A stretch of DNA of 12,604 bases, from positions 1-12,604 of the forward strand of contig CAJXMQ010000021.1 in NCBI GenBank assembly GCA_913056225.1. The letters are read 5' to 3'. Both the position numbers and the translations under genes were made by a program. Position 1 is the first letter of the stretch; each line of letters begins with the position of its first letter. The notes beneath the pieces are model-generated. The model was not told the DNA's origin, did no database searches, and saw only the letters and a list, made by a program, of their open reading frames with translations. The DNA comes from an uncultured Micrococcales bacterium. GTDB lineage: Bacteria; Actinomycetota; Actinomycetes; Actinomycetales; Microbacteriaceae. Shown here piece by piece: positions 1-7,182 of this stretch.

Positions 1-853
1 GTGAAATCTCTTCAACCCGATCCAATGAAACCTTTAGCCCACCAGAGTTGATGACTCGATCGGCTCTACCGAGGATTTCTAATTTGCCGTCATCTGCAAA
101 TCGAGCCAAGTCGTTAGTGGCCAACCACTCGCTGTCGGTGTTTGCCAAAACTGAACCAGAAACCTCTAGCAAGCCATCATTGATTCTTAGCTTGGTATCC
201 CCAATTGGTTCCCCGTCATAAACACAACCCCCGCAGGTCTCGGTCATGCCGTAGGTGGAGATCAGATTGATGCCCATGGCTTTCAATTTCTGCATCACTG
301 CAAAATCACTGCGCTGACCACCAACCAAAATTGCCTCAAATTTCCGCAGAGAGGAAAACACCATTGGATCATCATCAACTGCTTCCGCTAGTCGGGCCAG
401 CTGGGTTGGCACCACTGACAAAAACCTTTTCCCCTCAGCCATCAAACTTGCACCTCTGACAAACGCCTCAGGGGTGAAAGGCAGTTGAGCGTTCATCAAA
501 ACCGGTTGCTGGTCAGAAACAATGGACCTCGCCAAAACCATCAATCCAGCAACATAATTCACTGGCAAAGCCAAAAGCCATTGGCCTTGACCGATTTTGT
601 CTTCTGTTGCCTTGGCTGAAGCCAACATTGCTTGATTTGAAAGCTCAATTAGTTTCGGTCTACCAGTTGAACCGCTTGATCTAACGGCAACGGCGGTTTC
701 GTCGCTGACCTCTTTGGGAAGATCCTCAACCTCGGCAATGCCATTCACTTCGGGCTTTCCGACAAAAACTGCATCTCCGCCCTCAAGGGCTTGATTTAGG
801 GCAAGCAAAACCTCAAAGGTTTTATTTGCTGGAATCTGAATCAGTTTTTTCAT
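1..853 (-). CDS. menE: o-succinylbenzoate-CoA ligase MenE, 3' end cut off by the window edge
   Basis: Partial gene; 284 residues are visible from its start and the C-terminus lies beyond base 1. MenE activates o-succinylbenzoate with ATP and CoA to OSB-CoA in menaquinone synthesis. The frame shows acyl-adenylate-forming motifs in order: the P-loop SSGSTGRPK, the STYGMTETCGG segment (A5), the GRADRVINSGGLKV segment (A8, including the conserved Asp-Arg and GG), after which the window ends. The N-terminus is short, as in other actinobacterial MenE proteins, and lacks the large leading domain of longer acyl-CoA ligases. The ATG at 853 overlaps the menB stop by one base (TGATG), so the two genes should be translationally coupled and share the menB promoter. 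Family assignment is firm; specificity for OSB rests on the adjacent menB and menC. Confidence 0.93.
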   Translation of the reverse strand, partial: MKKLIQIPANKTFEVLLALNQALEGGDAVFVGKPEVNGIAEVEDLPKEVSDETAVAVRSSGSTGRPKLIELSNQAMLASAKATEDKIGQGQWLLALPVNYVAGLMVLARSIVSDQQPVLMNAQLPFTPEAFVRGASLMAEGKRFLSVVPTQLARLAEAVDDDPMVFSSLRKFEAILVGGQRSDFAVMQKLKAMGINLISTYGMTETCGGCVYDGEPIGDTKLRINDGLLEVSGSVLANTDSEWLATNDLARFADDGKLEILGRADRVINSGGLKVSLDRVEEIS

Positions 854-1734
854 CAGAAGTGCCAGGGAAAACCTGACCAGTCAGGCTTGCGCTTTTCCAA
901 AAAGGCATCCTTGCCCTCTTTTGCCTCTTCCGATGCATATGCCAGCCTGGTCGCCTCACCTGCAAACAACTGCTGACCCACCATTCCGTCATCGGTCATG
1001 TTCATTGCATATTTCAACATGCGAATTGCAGTAGGTGATTTGGTGAGAATTTGCTCTGCAAACTCAATCCCTGTTTTTTCTAGATCTTTATGCGGAACTA
1101 CCCTGTTCACCAAACCAATCTCGTAAGCCCTCTGAGCTGAATACTCCTCGGCTAAAAAGAAAATCTCACGAGCTGTTTTTTGACCAACCTGCTTTGCCAG
1201 GTATGCACTTCCATACCCTGCATCAAATGATCCAACATCGGCATCGGTTTGCTTGAACCTCGCGTGCTCAGCGCTTGCAATTGATAAATCACTAATCACG
1301 TTCAAGCTGTGCCCACCACCTGCGGCCCAACCGCTAACCAGACTGATAACCACCTTTGGCATAAATCTGATCAGTCTCTGAACTTCCAAGATGTGAAGTC
1401 TGCCGGCTCCGTCAGGCTGATACTGATAACCAGAGTCTCCTCTGACTCTTTGGTCCCCGCCAGAGCAATACGCCCAGCCACCATCTTTGGAACTCGGTCC
1501 ATTGCCGGTTAGTAAGACCACTCCAACATCAGCACTCACCCTTGCATGTTCCAAAACAGCATGCAGTTCATCCACTGTTTCTGGCCTAAAGGCGTTTCTA
1601 ACCTCTGGCCTGTCAATTGCCACCCTGACAACACCAAGAGACACGTGCCGGTGATATGTGACATCACTAAGCTCAAAACCATCTACCTGTTTCCAGATAG
1701 TCTCATCAAAAATCTCTGAAACCTGATTCACCAT
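853..1734 (-). CDS. menB: 1,4-dihydroxy-2-naphthoyl-CoA synthase MenB
   Basis: A 293-residue crotonase-fold enzyme that cyclises OSB-CoA to 1,4-dihydroxy-2-naphthoyl-CoA in cytoplasmic menaquinone synthesis. Visible family marks are the oxyanion-hole regions CSGGDQR (about 90-96) and AAGGGHSL (137-144), the segment QTDADVGSFD (162-171) and the C-terminal KPDWSGFPW. The QTDAD form, with Asp164 aligning to M. tuberculosis Asp185, marks the type that uses a protein carboxylate rather than bound bicarbonate; Ser169 and Asp171 align to Ser190 and Asp192. One oddity is Ala172, where the family usually has Gly (SFDGGYG). The ATG at 1734 has no Shine-Dalgarno sequence. Instead TAGTCT ends six bases upstream, so the mRNA is probably leaderless. 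menE follows with a one-base overlap, and menC diverges 17 bases away. Confidence 0.97.
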   Translation of the reverse strand: MVNQVSEIFDETIWKQVDGFELSDVTYHRHVSLGVVRVAIDRPEVRNAFRPETVDELHAVLEHARVSADVGVVLLTGNGPSSKDGGWAYCSGGDQRVRGDSGYQYQPDGAGRLHILEVQRLIRFMPKVVISLVSGWAAGGGHSLNVISDLSIASAEHARFKQTDADVGSFDAGYGSAYLAKQVGQKTAREIFFLAEEYSAQRAYEIGLVNRVVPHKDLEKTGIEFAEQILTKSPTAIRMLKYAMNMTDDGMVGQQLFAGEATRLAYASEEAKEGKDAFLEKRKPDWSGFPWHF

Positions 1735-1751
1735 TTCTCTAGACTAATTCA
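1735..1751. promoter_or_regulatory. Shared bidirectional promoter of menB and menC with overlapping -10 boxes
   Basis: The whole menB-menC intergenic space is 17 bases. On the plus strand TAGACT (1740-1745) is followed by six bases and the menC GTG at 1752. On the minus strand TAGTCT (1746-1741) is followed by six bases and the menB ATG at 1734. The two hexamers share five base pairs inside the 7-mer TAGACTA. Both genes therefore look leaderless, with start sites 18 bp apart. A weak -35 candidate for menC is CTGAAA at 1716-1721 (four of six consensus bases, 18-bp spacer), which would lie inside menB. Sequence geometry is seen directly; promoter activity is inferred. Confidence 0.65.
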
Positions 1752-2723
1752 GTGATCGAGCTAAAAGAACTCCTAGCCAACTCAACTGTGCTCTCAATGC
1801 CTTTGAAAACTCCTTTTCGAGGCCTAAATCACCGCGAGGTGATGATCTTTGAATCAGAAAACGGATTCAGTGAATGGTCACCATTTTTGGAATACTCCAC
1901 CACTGAGTCAGCTAGGTGGCTAAAGGCAAGCCTCAACTGGTTAGAAAACCCCAGGCCAGAAACACAAATAAATTCAATTACCCCCAACGCAACTCTGCCT
2001 GCAGTTGATGCCTCCGAGGTTGAGAGTGTTTTGAAAAACTACAGACACCTAAACACCATCAAAATCAAAATCGCCGAACCGGGCCAATCTCGTCAAACTG
2101 ACCTGCAAAGGATTCAAGCAGCAATCAACTTCGCACCCGATGCAAACATCAGACTTGATGCCAATGGAGGCTTGGACATTGAGCAGTCCCTAGAACTTAT
2201 CTACTGGCTGAAACAAAACTCTGTGAAGCTTCAGTACTTGGAGCAACCAGTCAAAACCATTGAAGAGCTTTCAAAGCTCAAATCAGAAATTGAGTCTCAG
2301 CAGCTGGATGTTTTGATTGCTGCAGATGAATCAATAAGGAAAAACACCGACCCGTTCGAAGTTGATAGCGAGCAAGCCGCAGATTTGATGGTCGTTAAGT
2401 GGCAACCACTTGGTGGCATTGAAGAGATTCTAGAGATTGATAAAAAGGTCGAAACTCCTCTGGTTGTCTCCTCTGCTTTGGAATCAGCGGTGGGGCTCAA
2501 CGCAGGCATCTGGCTTGCTTGCAGTTTGGATTCAGGTTTTGACCCAGGTCTTGGAACGTCTTCTCTGTTTGTCAAAGACATCGTGGATGAACTGCCCATG
2601 GAAGCAGTTGAGATAAGCCCCAACCGAGACACCATGAAATCGCTAGAGGCAGATTCTGAAACAACCGCTCGTTGGCATCAAAGACTTACTGACTGCTATG
2701 GGCAGCTTTATAGTCCTGAATAG
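1752..2723 (+). CDS. menC: o-succinylbenzoate synthase MenC
   Basis: A 323-residue enolase-superfamily enzyme that dehydrates SHCHC to o-succinylbenzoate, the substrate of MenE. All active-site positions of the family can be placed: the KxK pair Lys104/Lys106 in TIKIKIAEP, metal ligands Asp136 (RLDANGG), Glu164 (YLEQP) and Asp192 (AADES), and Lys216 (VVKWQP) on the opposite face of the barrel. Length fits the short actinobacterial MenC form. Translation starts at GTG 1752, which lies six bases after TAGACT and has no Shine-Dalgarno, so a leaderless transcript is likely. It diverges from menB and its 3' end overlaps the convergent ccsB by 16 bases. An N-acylamino acid racemase is the usual alternative for this superfamily, but the men context argues for MenC. 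Confidence 0.95.
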   Translation: MIELKELLANSTVLSMPLKTPFRGLNHREVMIFESENGFSEWSPFLEYSTTESARWLKASLNWLENPRPETQINSITPNATLPAVDASEVESVLKNYRHLNTIKIKIAEPGQSRQTDLQRIQAAINFAPDANIRLDANGGLDIEQSLELIYWLKQNSVKLQYLEQPVKTIEELSKLKSEIESQQLDVLIAADESIRKNTDPFEVDSEQAADLMVVKWQPLGGIEEILEIDKKVETPLVVSSALESAVGLNAGIWLACSLDSGFDPGLGTSSLFVKDIVDELPMEAVEISPNRDTMKSLEADSETTARWHQRLTDCYGQLYSPE

Positions 2724-3643
2724 ACGTGCAATCCCTCGAAAAACAGGTTCACAATCGTGAAGTTAAACAAAACCGCAGCAAAGCCAACTAAGCCTAGATA
2801 GGCTGCCCGAGTTCCAGTCCAACCCCTGGTGGCCTTAGCGTGCAGATAACCTGCATACAAAACCCAAATAATGAATGTCCACACCTCTTTGGTGTCCCAA
2901 CCCCAGAAACGATTCCAGGCACGTTCTGCCCAGATGGCCCCGGCGATCAGGGTAAATGACCACATGACGAAACCAATGATTATGAAGCGGTAGGCGAAAC
3001 GATCGAGAGTCTCGGCAGATGGGAAGTGACTAAAGATTCTCTGGAAGGCATTGCTATCGCCTTGCGACCAGCTTGCCTTGCGAATCAAATAGGTGATGTG
3101 AAGGGCGGCCCCTATGTAGAAAAAGCTGGTCGCCAACACAGCAACTATCACGTGCAGCACCAACCAATAGCTCTGCAAGGCAGGCATCATGGTGGAAACC
3201 TCCACGTAGAACAAACTTGTTGCTGCCCCCAGCGAAATCAATGAAAAACCACTTACCAGCGGTGCAATGAAGTGAACCTCTTTGAGATAAAGACTCATCA
3301 GATAGATCATCAAAATAACCAGAGCTGAGCTAATGGCAAATTCATACATATTTGCCCAGGGCACACGCTGCGCAGCAATTCCTCGCATGGTCACCGCAAT
3401 ACCGAGTAACAATGTCGCTGCACCCATCACCCACAAACTCGCAGTGGACATCAGTTTTGACTCGGTCTTGGTCTTCACCAAAACATCACCCTCGGCCTGT
3501 TCGGATTCAGATTCAGTCTTGGCCGATGCTGTTTGTGCCATGTGCAGAGTGGAAAGCAAGAAGGAAACAGCCAGTAACGCCATCGATGCATAAACAATCA
3601 GAAGCGAATACTGACTGAGTTGCTCGTTTAGATTAATCTCCAA
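2708..3643 (-). CDS. ccsB: Cytochrome c biogenesis protein CcsB/CcsA (ResC-type, WWD family)
   Basis: A 311-residue multi-pass membrane protein, the heme-handling half of the system II cytochrome c synthase with ResB. The tryptophan-rich WWD segment is at about 238-255 (WAERAWNRFWGWDTKEVW), flanked by histidines that fit the heme-ligand positions (His164, His268, His306). There is an N-terminal membrane segment, a charged Glu/Ser-rich loop (about 40-63), then roughly seven more helices. The start is a rare TTG at 3643, supported by GGGAGG five bases upstream. It overlaps the resB 3' end by 11 bases, so translation is probably coupled to resB. It is the last gene of the operon and overlaps menC tail to tail. 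Naming varies (ccsA, ccsB, resC); the function is clear. Confidence 0.95.
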   Translation of the reverse strand: MEINLNEQLSQYSLLIVYASMALLAVSFLLSTLHMAQTASAKTESESEQAEGDVLVKTKTESKLMSTASLWVMGAATLLLGIAVTMRGIAAQRVPWANMYEFAISSALVILMIYLMSLYLKEVHFIAPLVSGFSLISLGAATSLFYVEVSTMMPALQSYWLVLHVIVAVLATSFFYIGAALHITYLIRKASWSQGDSNAFQRIFSHFPSAETLDRFAYRFIIIGFVMWSFTLIAGAIWAERAWNRFWGWDTKEVWTFIIWVLYAGYLHAKATRGWTGTRAAYLGLVGFAAVLFNFTIVNLFFEGLHVYSGL

Positions 3644-5204
3644 TTTTTCCTCCCGCTAATTTTTTGCCCAAGTCTGAAACCACATCTTCAAGCCTTGGGT
3701 CATCGCCCCTGGCTAAAGCCGCAATCTCAATTTTCTCATCTGCAACTGCTTTCACCCAAACTCGCCTTCTTGGAATCAATAGAGACGCAATCAAACCTGC
3801 CAAGGCAATCATCGAAGAAAGCAAAATCCAAAACCCACCAGGGTTGTGAGCGATATCAAACGCTGCATACCGAGTCAGCCCGTCAAAACTAACTGATCCA
3901 TAGCCACCAGGAATTTCAGCTGACTCCCCCGGCCTTAGCTCCAACCCCGGGTTGTCTGCATCTCTTCCTGCAACCTCAGTCAAATCAGTGACATCTAGCG
4001 CATAAACATTCCTGGGGACCCCATCATCCAAACCAAGATCACCAACATAGGCGTTCATGGTCAACAGTGGCTCAAAGGCGTCGGGGTAAATCGATGTATA
4101 AGCACCTGAGGGAAGCTGTTCAGCAGTTGGATAGAAAAAACTGATTAGTCCTATTTGGCTGGGGTTTGCATCGGGAGCCTTGATGACACCTAGGGATGTC
4201 ATGTTGCCATCCTGCGGCAGAAAAACAACAGGCCCGGAGAAGGCAATCCTGCCATCGCCATCTCGAACGGTAATGATTGGCGCAAAGCCGTTGCCCATCA
4301 AATAGATTCCGGTTCCCGGGAGCTCCAAAGGTTGATTAACCTTCACCTCATCCTGGGATTCACCATTTTCGTCAAAGACCGTGACGCTGGCCTTGAAATC
4401 AATCGGAGTTCCAACATTGGCAGGATTACGCAGGTCATAGGTGACTTGGAAATCATCCAGTCTCATGCTGAATGGATACAGTGAATTTTCATCATAAAAA
4501 GTTCCTGGCGAGAAACTGTCATAGCTAGCCAGGTTATTCACAAACATGTCACCCTCAACCAAAACCCTTTGACCGATGTAGCTGTTTCCTCCACCAACAC
4601 CAACAGCAATCAAGACTGCAATTAGTGCGTAGTGAAAAATTAGGTTTCCGGTTTCTTTCAGATAGCCCTTTTCAGCACTGACGCTGTCTTCCCTAAGGTC
4701 AACTCGGTAACCCTGCTTTTTCAGTATCTTGGCCGCCTCTTGCAATTCTTCTTGACCACCTGGCTGGGTTTCGAAAGCACTCATGCGCTTCAAATTCGGT
4801 GGGGTCTTCACGGGTCTCGAAATCATTGCCCGCCAGTGCACCTGAGTTCTTGGCACCACACAACCAATCAGAGAGATAAACAGCAAAATATAAATGGCAC
4901 TAAACCAAACAGATGTGTAGACATCGAATAATTGCAAACTGTCCAAAACCTCAGCAAGTTCTGGGTTTTCATCAAATTGCAACCTGACACCATTTGGGTC
5001 TGCACTTCGCTGAGGATAAACAGATCCTGGAACCGAGGCCACTGCCAACAACAACAACAGAATCAGAGCTGTTCGCATGCTGGTGAGCTGTCGCCACATC
5101 CAGCGAAGCCAGCCCTGCACTCCAAACTTGGTCCGCTTGGGGGCTTGCTCTAACTCGCGCTCTTCACGAGTCATCTCATAGTCAGATGGCCGGTACGAAG
5201 TCAC
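3633..5204 (-). CDS. resB: Cytochrome c biogenesis protein ResB (Ccs1)
   Basis: A 523-residue membrane protein that partners CcsB to move heme across the membrane and attach it to apocytochrome c. Membrane segments are at about 43-63, 98-118, 186-205 and near 455-478. Between the third and fourth lies a large extracytoplasmic domain containing the conserved MRLDDF segment. His191, in the third helix (NLIFHYALI), fits the conserved heme-liganding histidine. The N-terminal 30 residues are hydrophilic and charged. The GTG start at 5204 has AGGGG seven bases upstream and overlaps the ccdA 3' end by 23 bases; an ATG ten codons later has no ribosome binding site. Its position between ccdA and ccsB matches the order in mycobacteria and other actinobacteria. 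Confidence 0.96.
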   Translation of the reverse strand: MTSYRPSDYEMTREERELEQAPKRTKFGVQGWLRWMWRQLTSMRTALILLLLLAVASVPGSVYPQRSADPNGVRLQFDENPELAEVLDSLQLFDVYTSVWFSAIYILLFISLIGCVVPRTQVHWRAMISRPVKTPPNLKRMSAFETQPGGQEELQEAAKILKKQGYRVDLREDSVSAEKGYLKETGNLIFHYALIAVLIAVGVGGGNSYIGQRVLVEGDMFVNNLASYDSFSPGTFYDENSLYPFSMRLDDFQVTYDLRNPANVGTPIDFKASVTVFDENGESQDEVKVNQPLELPGTGIYLMGNGFAPIITVRDGDGRIAFSGPVVFLPQDGNMTSLGVIKAPDANPSQIGLISFFYPTAEQLPSGAYTSIYPDAFEPLLTMNAYVGDLGLDDGVPRNVYALDVTDLTEVAGRDADNPGLELRPGESAEIPGGYGSVSFDGLTRYAAFDIAHNPGGFWILLSSMIALAGLIASLLIPRRRVWVKAVADEKIEIAALARGDDPRLEDVVSDLGKKLAGGKIGD

Positions 5205-5904
5205 TTATCCACCCCTGCATCCAATTCACGATTTGATCCCAAATACCAGTGGCAATCAACAGTCCCAGTAGCACTAGCATCAGCCCACCGAAGATGTTTA
5301 TCACCCTGATGTTTCTCTTGATTATTTCAACCGAACGAGTAGCCCAAGAAAATCCTGCCGCAAGCAAAATAAATGGGATTCCTAAGCCCAAGGCATAGCT
5401 GAAGGCCAGAATTGCTCCCCGCTCTGCAGAACCAGATTGACCGGCGAGGGTCAAAACTGCAGCCAGTGTTGGGCCGATGCACGGAGACCAACCAACTGCA
5501 AAGACCATGCCCAATAGCGGTGCTCCAGCAAGACCAACCTTTGGTCTGAAAGAAGGTTTGATGGTTTTTTGGAAAAAACCAAAATTACCCATAAGTGCCA
5601 AACCCAAAACAATCACTAGCGTTCCTGCAATCAGATTTAGCCAAACATTGCCGCTTGCTAAAAATGCGCCCGCTGCCCCAAAGAATGTTCCAAACCCCAC
5701 AAACACAACCGCAAAACCTGCCACAAACAAAACAGATCCGGTGACCATGCGTGACTTGGTAGCACTCATGCCACCCACATAACCCAAATAGCCTGGGACC
5801 AGAGGAAGCACACAGGGAGAGGCAAAAGAGACAAGTCCTGCTAGCAATGCCAAAGGAATTGCAGTTATCAGGGCACCGTTGAGAACAATCTCAGCAATGC
5901 TCAT
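5182..5904 (-). CDS. ccdA: Cytochrome c biogenesis protein CcdA (thiol-disulfide electron carrier)
   Basis: A 240-residue, six-helix membrane protein of the CcdA/DsbD family. It carries reducing equivalents from cytoplasmic thioredoxin to the extracytoplasmic side, here presumably to the TlpA-like lipoprotein encoded just upstream, to keep apocytochrome c thiols reduced. The two redox cysteines are Cys31 (SFASPCVLPLVPGY) and Cys142 (GWSPCIGP), both in their family-typical settings in helices 1 and 4. The start ATG at 5904 overlaps the stop of the upstream gene in an ATGA. Short length and absence of fused periplasmic domains indicate CcdA rather than DsbD. Confidence 0.96.
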   Translation of the reverse strand: MSIAEIVLNGALITAIPLALLAGLVSFASPCVLPLVPGYLGYVGGMSATKSRMVTGSVLFVAGFAVVFVGFGTFFGAAGAFLASGNVWLNLIAGTLVIVLGLALMGNFGFFQKTIKPSFRPKVGLAGAPLLGMVFAVGWSPCIGPTLAAVLTLAGQSGSAERGAILAFSYALGLGIPFILLAAGFSWATRSVEIIKRNIRVINIFGGLMLVLLGLLIATGIWDQIVNWMQGWISDFVPAI

Positions 5905-6512
5905 TGCTCAATCGCCGTTTCAATTAATTCACCCAGAATTGATGGGTCAATTCTTCCCAAAATCTTTGATGAAACCCGGCCCTCGGCATCTATAACAAGT
6001 GTGGTGGGAACCGCCTGCGGGGTAACAACTCCGGTGAAGGCAAGTGAAACAGCGCCAGTTCTAGCATCCATAATCGATGGATAGGTGACTCCAAAGTTTC
6101 TAGCAAAAGCCAGCGCCGTCTCAGGGGTATCTCTGACATTGACGCCAATAAATTGAACACCCTCAGACTCATACTCCTGCGCCAAATCAACTAGATCGGG
6201 GGCCTCATCTCGACATGGTGCACAAGCGGCGTACCACCAGTTCATAACCGTCACCACACCCTCTAGTTGCACTGAGTCCAATCGCTCACCGCTTTCAGTG
6301 AATCCGCCCCAGGGTTGGGCAACTGGTCGGTTTTCCTCCGAATACTCAGTAACTGTTCCGTCTCCCGCGATGTAGTTTTTGTTGCCACCCTCGCGGAACT
6401 GGTCGGCCAGCGGGTCATTTGTGGAGCACCCCGCCAACACCAAAACAAAACTTGCAACCATCATTATCGCGATTGAAACTGCAACCAAGCGCGTGAACGG
6501 CCCGGGCCTCAA
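5901..6512 (-). CDS. TlpA/ResA-like thiol-disulfide lipoprotein
   Basis: A 203-residue membrane-anchored thioredoxin-fold protein. A signal peptide (residues 1-28) ends in a lipobox LAGC, so Cys29 is probably lipidated and the protein faces outward. The active site is CAPC (Cys97-Cys100) in NWWYAACAPC, and the cis-proline is Pro169 (AVPTTLV). The fold is of the AhpC/TSA-Redoxin type. Next to ccdA, resB and ccsB, the likely job is reducing CXXCH motifs of apocytochromes as ResA does in Bacillus. Translation starts at TTG 6512, with AGGGG seven bases upstream, and overlaps the preceding stop in TTGA. The orthologous M. tuberculosis gene is, from memory, Rv0526. Whether it reduces cytochromes only or other exported proteins too cannot be told from sequence. 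Confidence 0.93.
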   Translation of the reverse strand: MRPGPFTRLVAVSIAIMMVASFVLVLAGCSTNDPLADQFREGGNKNYIAGDGTVTEYSEENRPVAQPWGGFTESGERLDSVQLEGVVTVMNWWYAACAPCRDEAPDLVDLAQEYESEGVQFIGVNVRDTPETALAFARNFGVTYPSIMDARTGAVSLAFTGVVTPQAVPTTLVIDAEGRVSSKILGRIDPSILGELIETAIEQ

Positions 6513-7126
6513 AGTTTGACCCCTGCATCCATCCAGGGAACTGAATAGTTGGTCATTTTCAATTCCCCGTCAACAAATTCAAAACTGGAAATACTCGATA
6601 GCTCACACTCTCGCTTCCTGGGATCATGAGCCAAAGCGATACCCTGGGCAGTTCTTTGCAGCATCACAATTGGTAGCTGGTGGCTGACAATCACAACATC
6701 ACCACTTTCTGTTGTTTCCCATAAATGTTTTGCAGCCTCCAGCATTCGAGCCTGAATTTCTGAATAGGGCTCCGCCCAACTGGGCTTAGCTGGGTTGTGA
6801 AAGTGTCTGAATAGCCAGGGCTTTTTCACAAAAGTCCTCATGCCTGGCTTCAGTCCTCTAAGTTTGTTCCAGTTTTCAATAACCCTTGGTTCGACTTCGA
6901 GTTCTAGTCCGGTGTGATCAATCCACGGCTTCACTGACTCTCGAGCTCTTTGCAATGGAGAGCTGACAACCCTTGTGATGTTCAGCTCCGTTGCTCTCTC
7001 GGCCGCTAATGTGGCGATTCTCCAGCCCATGTCGCTCAGGCCAAACCCTTCGATGCGCTCGTAAATTACACCTTCTGGATTGAACACCTGGCCATGTCGA
7101 ACGAAGTGAAGGCGAGTGGCGGTCAT
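6509..7126 (-). CDS. Histidine phosphatase family protein (phosphoglycerate mutase-like)
   Basis: A 205-residue cytoplasmic protein of the histidine phosphatase superfamily. The phosphohistidine motif is RHG with His11, the second arginine is in SPLQRARES (Arg60), and the second catalytic histidine is His149 (IVSHQLP). Glu84 in VIENWNKLRG may serve as proton donor. It is the first gene of the cytochrome c maturation operon, a place held by an equivalent gene in mycobacteria (Rv0525, from memory), but no role in heme or cytochrome chemistry is visible and the substrate is unknown. It lacks the length and signature of the glycolytic GpmA. The ATG at 7126 follows TAAACT by exactly six bases, so translation probably starts on a leaderless mRNA. 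Confidence 0.93.
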   Translation of the reverse strand: MTATRLHFVRHGQVFNPEGVIYERIEGFGLSDMGWRIATLAAERATELNITRVVSSPLQRARESVKPWIDHTGLELEVEPRVIENWNKLRGLKPGMRTFVKKPWLFRHFHNPAKPSWAEPYSEIQARMLEAAKHLWETTESGDVVIVSHQLPIVMLQRTAQGIALAHDPRKRECELSSISSFEFVDGELKMTNYSVPWMDAGVKL

Positions 7127-7182
7127 ATTCCAAGTTTACCCAAGCTAAACTTGAGATTTGCTGAAACAGATAAGGCCGGTCA
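7127..7182. promoter_or_regulatory. Divergent promoter region of the phosphatase operon and aspS, built on an 8-bp inverted repeat
   Basis: CAAGTTTA (7131-7138) and TAAACTTG (7146-7153) form a perfect inverted repeat with a 7-base centre. Each arm contains TAAACT on one strand. The minus-strand copy (7138-7133) is six bases from the phosphatase ATG at 7126, giving a leaderless start. The plus-strand copy (7146-7151) would start aspS near 7158, leaving a leader of about 25 bases that carries AAGG seven bases before the ATG. No good -35 was found for either. The repeat could simply be two facing -10 boxes, or also an operator. Confidence 0.55.

Noticed and set aside
3026..5153. Several open frames of 60-90 codons on the plus strand opposite ccsB and resB
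   Set aside because: Shadows of the real genes on the minus strand: no recognisable domains, no ribosome binding sites and low-complexity translations, while the minus frames carry clear family motifs.
7158..7182. A riboswitch or T-box before aspS
   Set aside because: The predicted leader is only about 25 bases, too short for any known structured leader, and no hairpin is visible.
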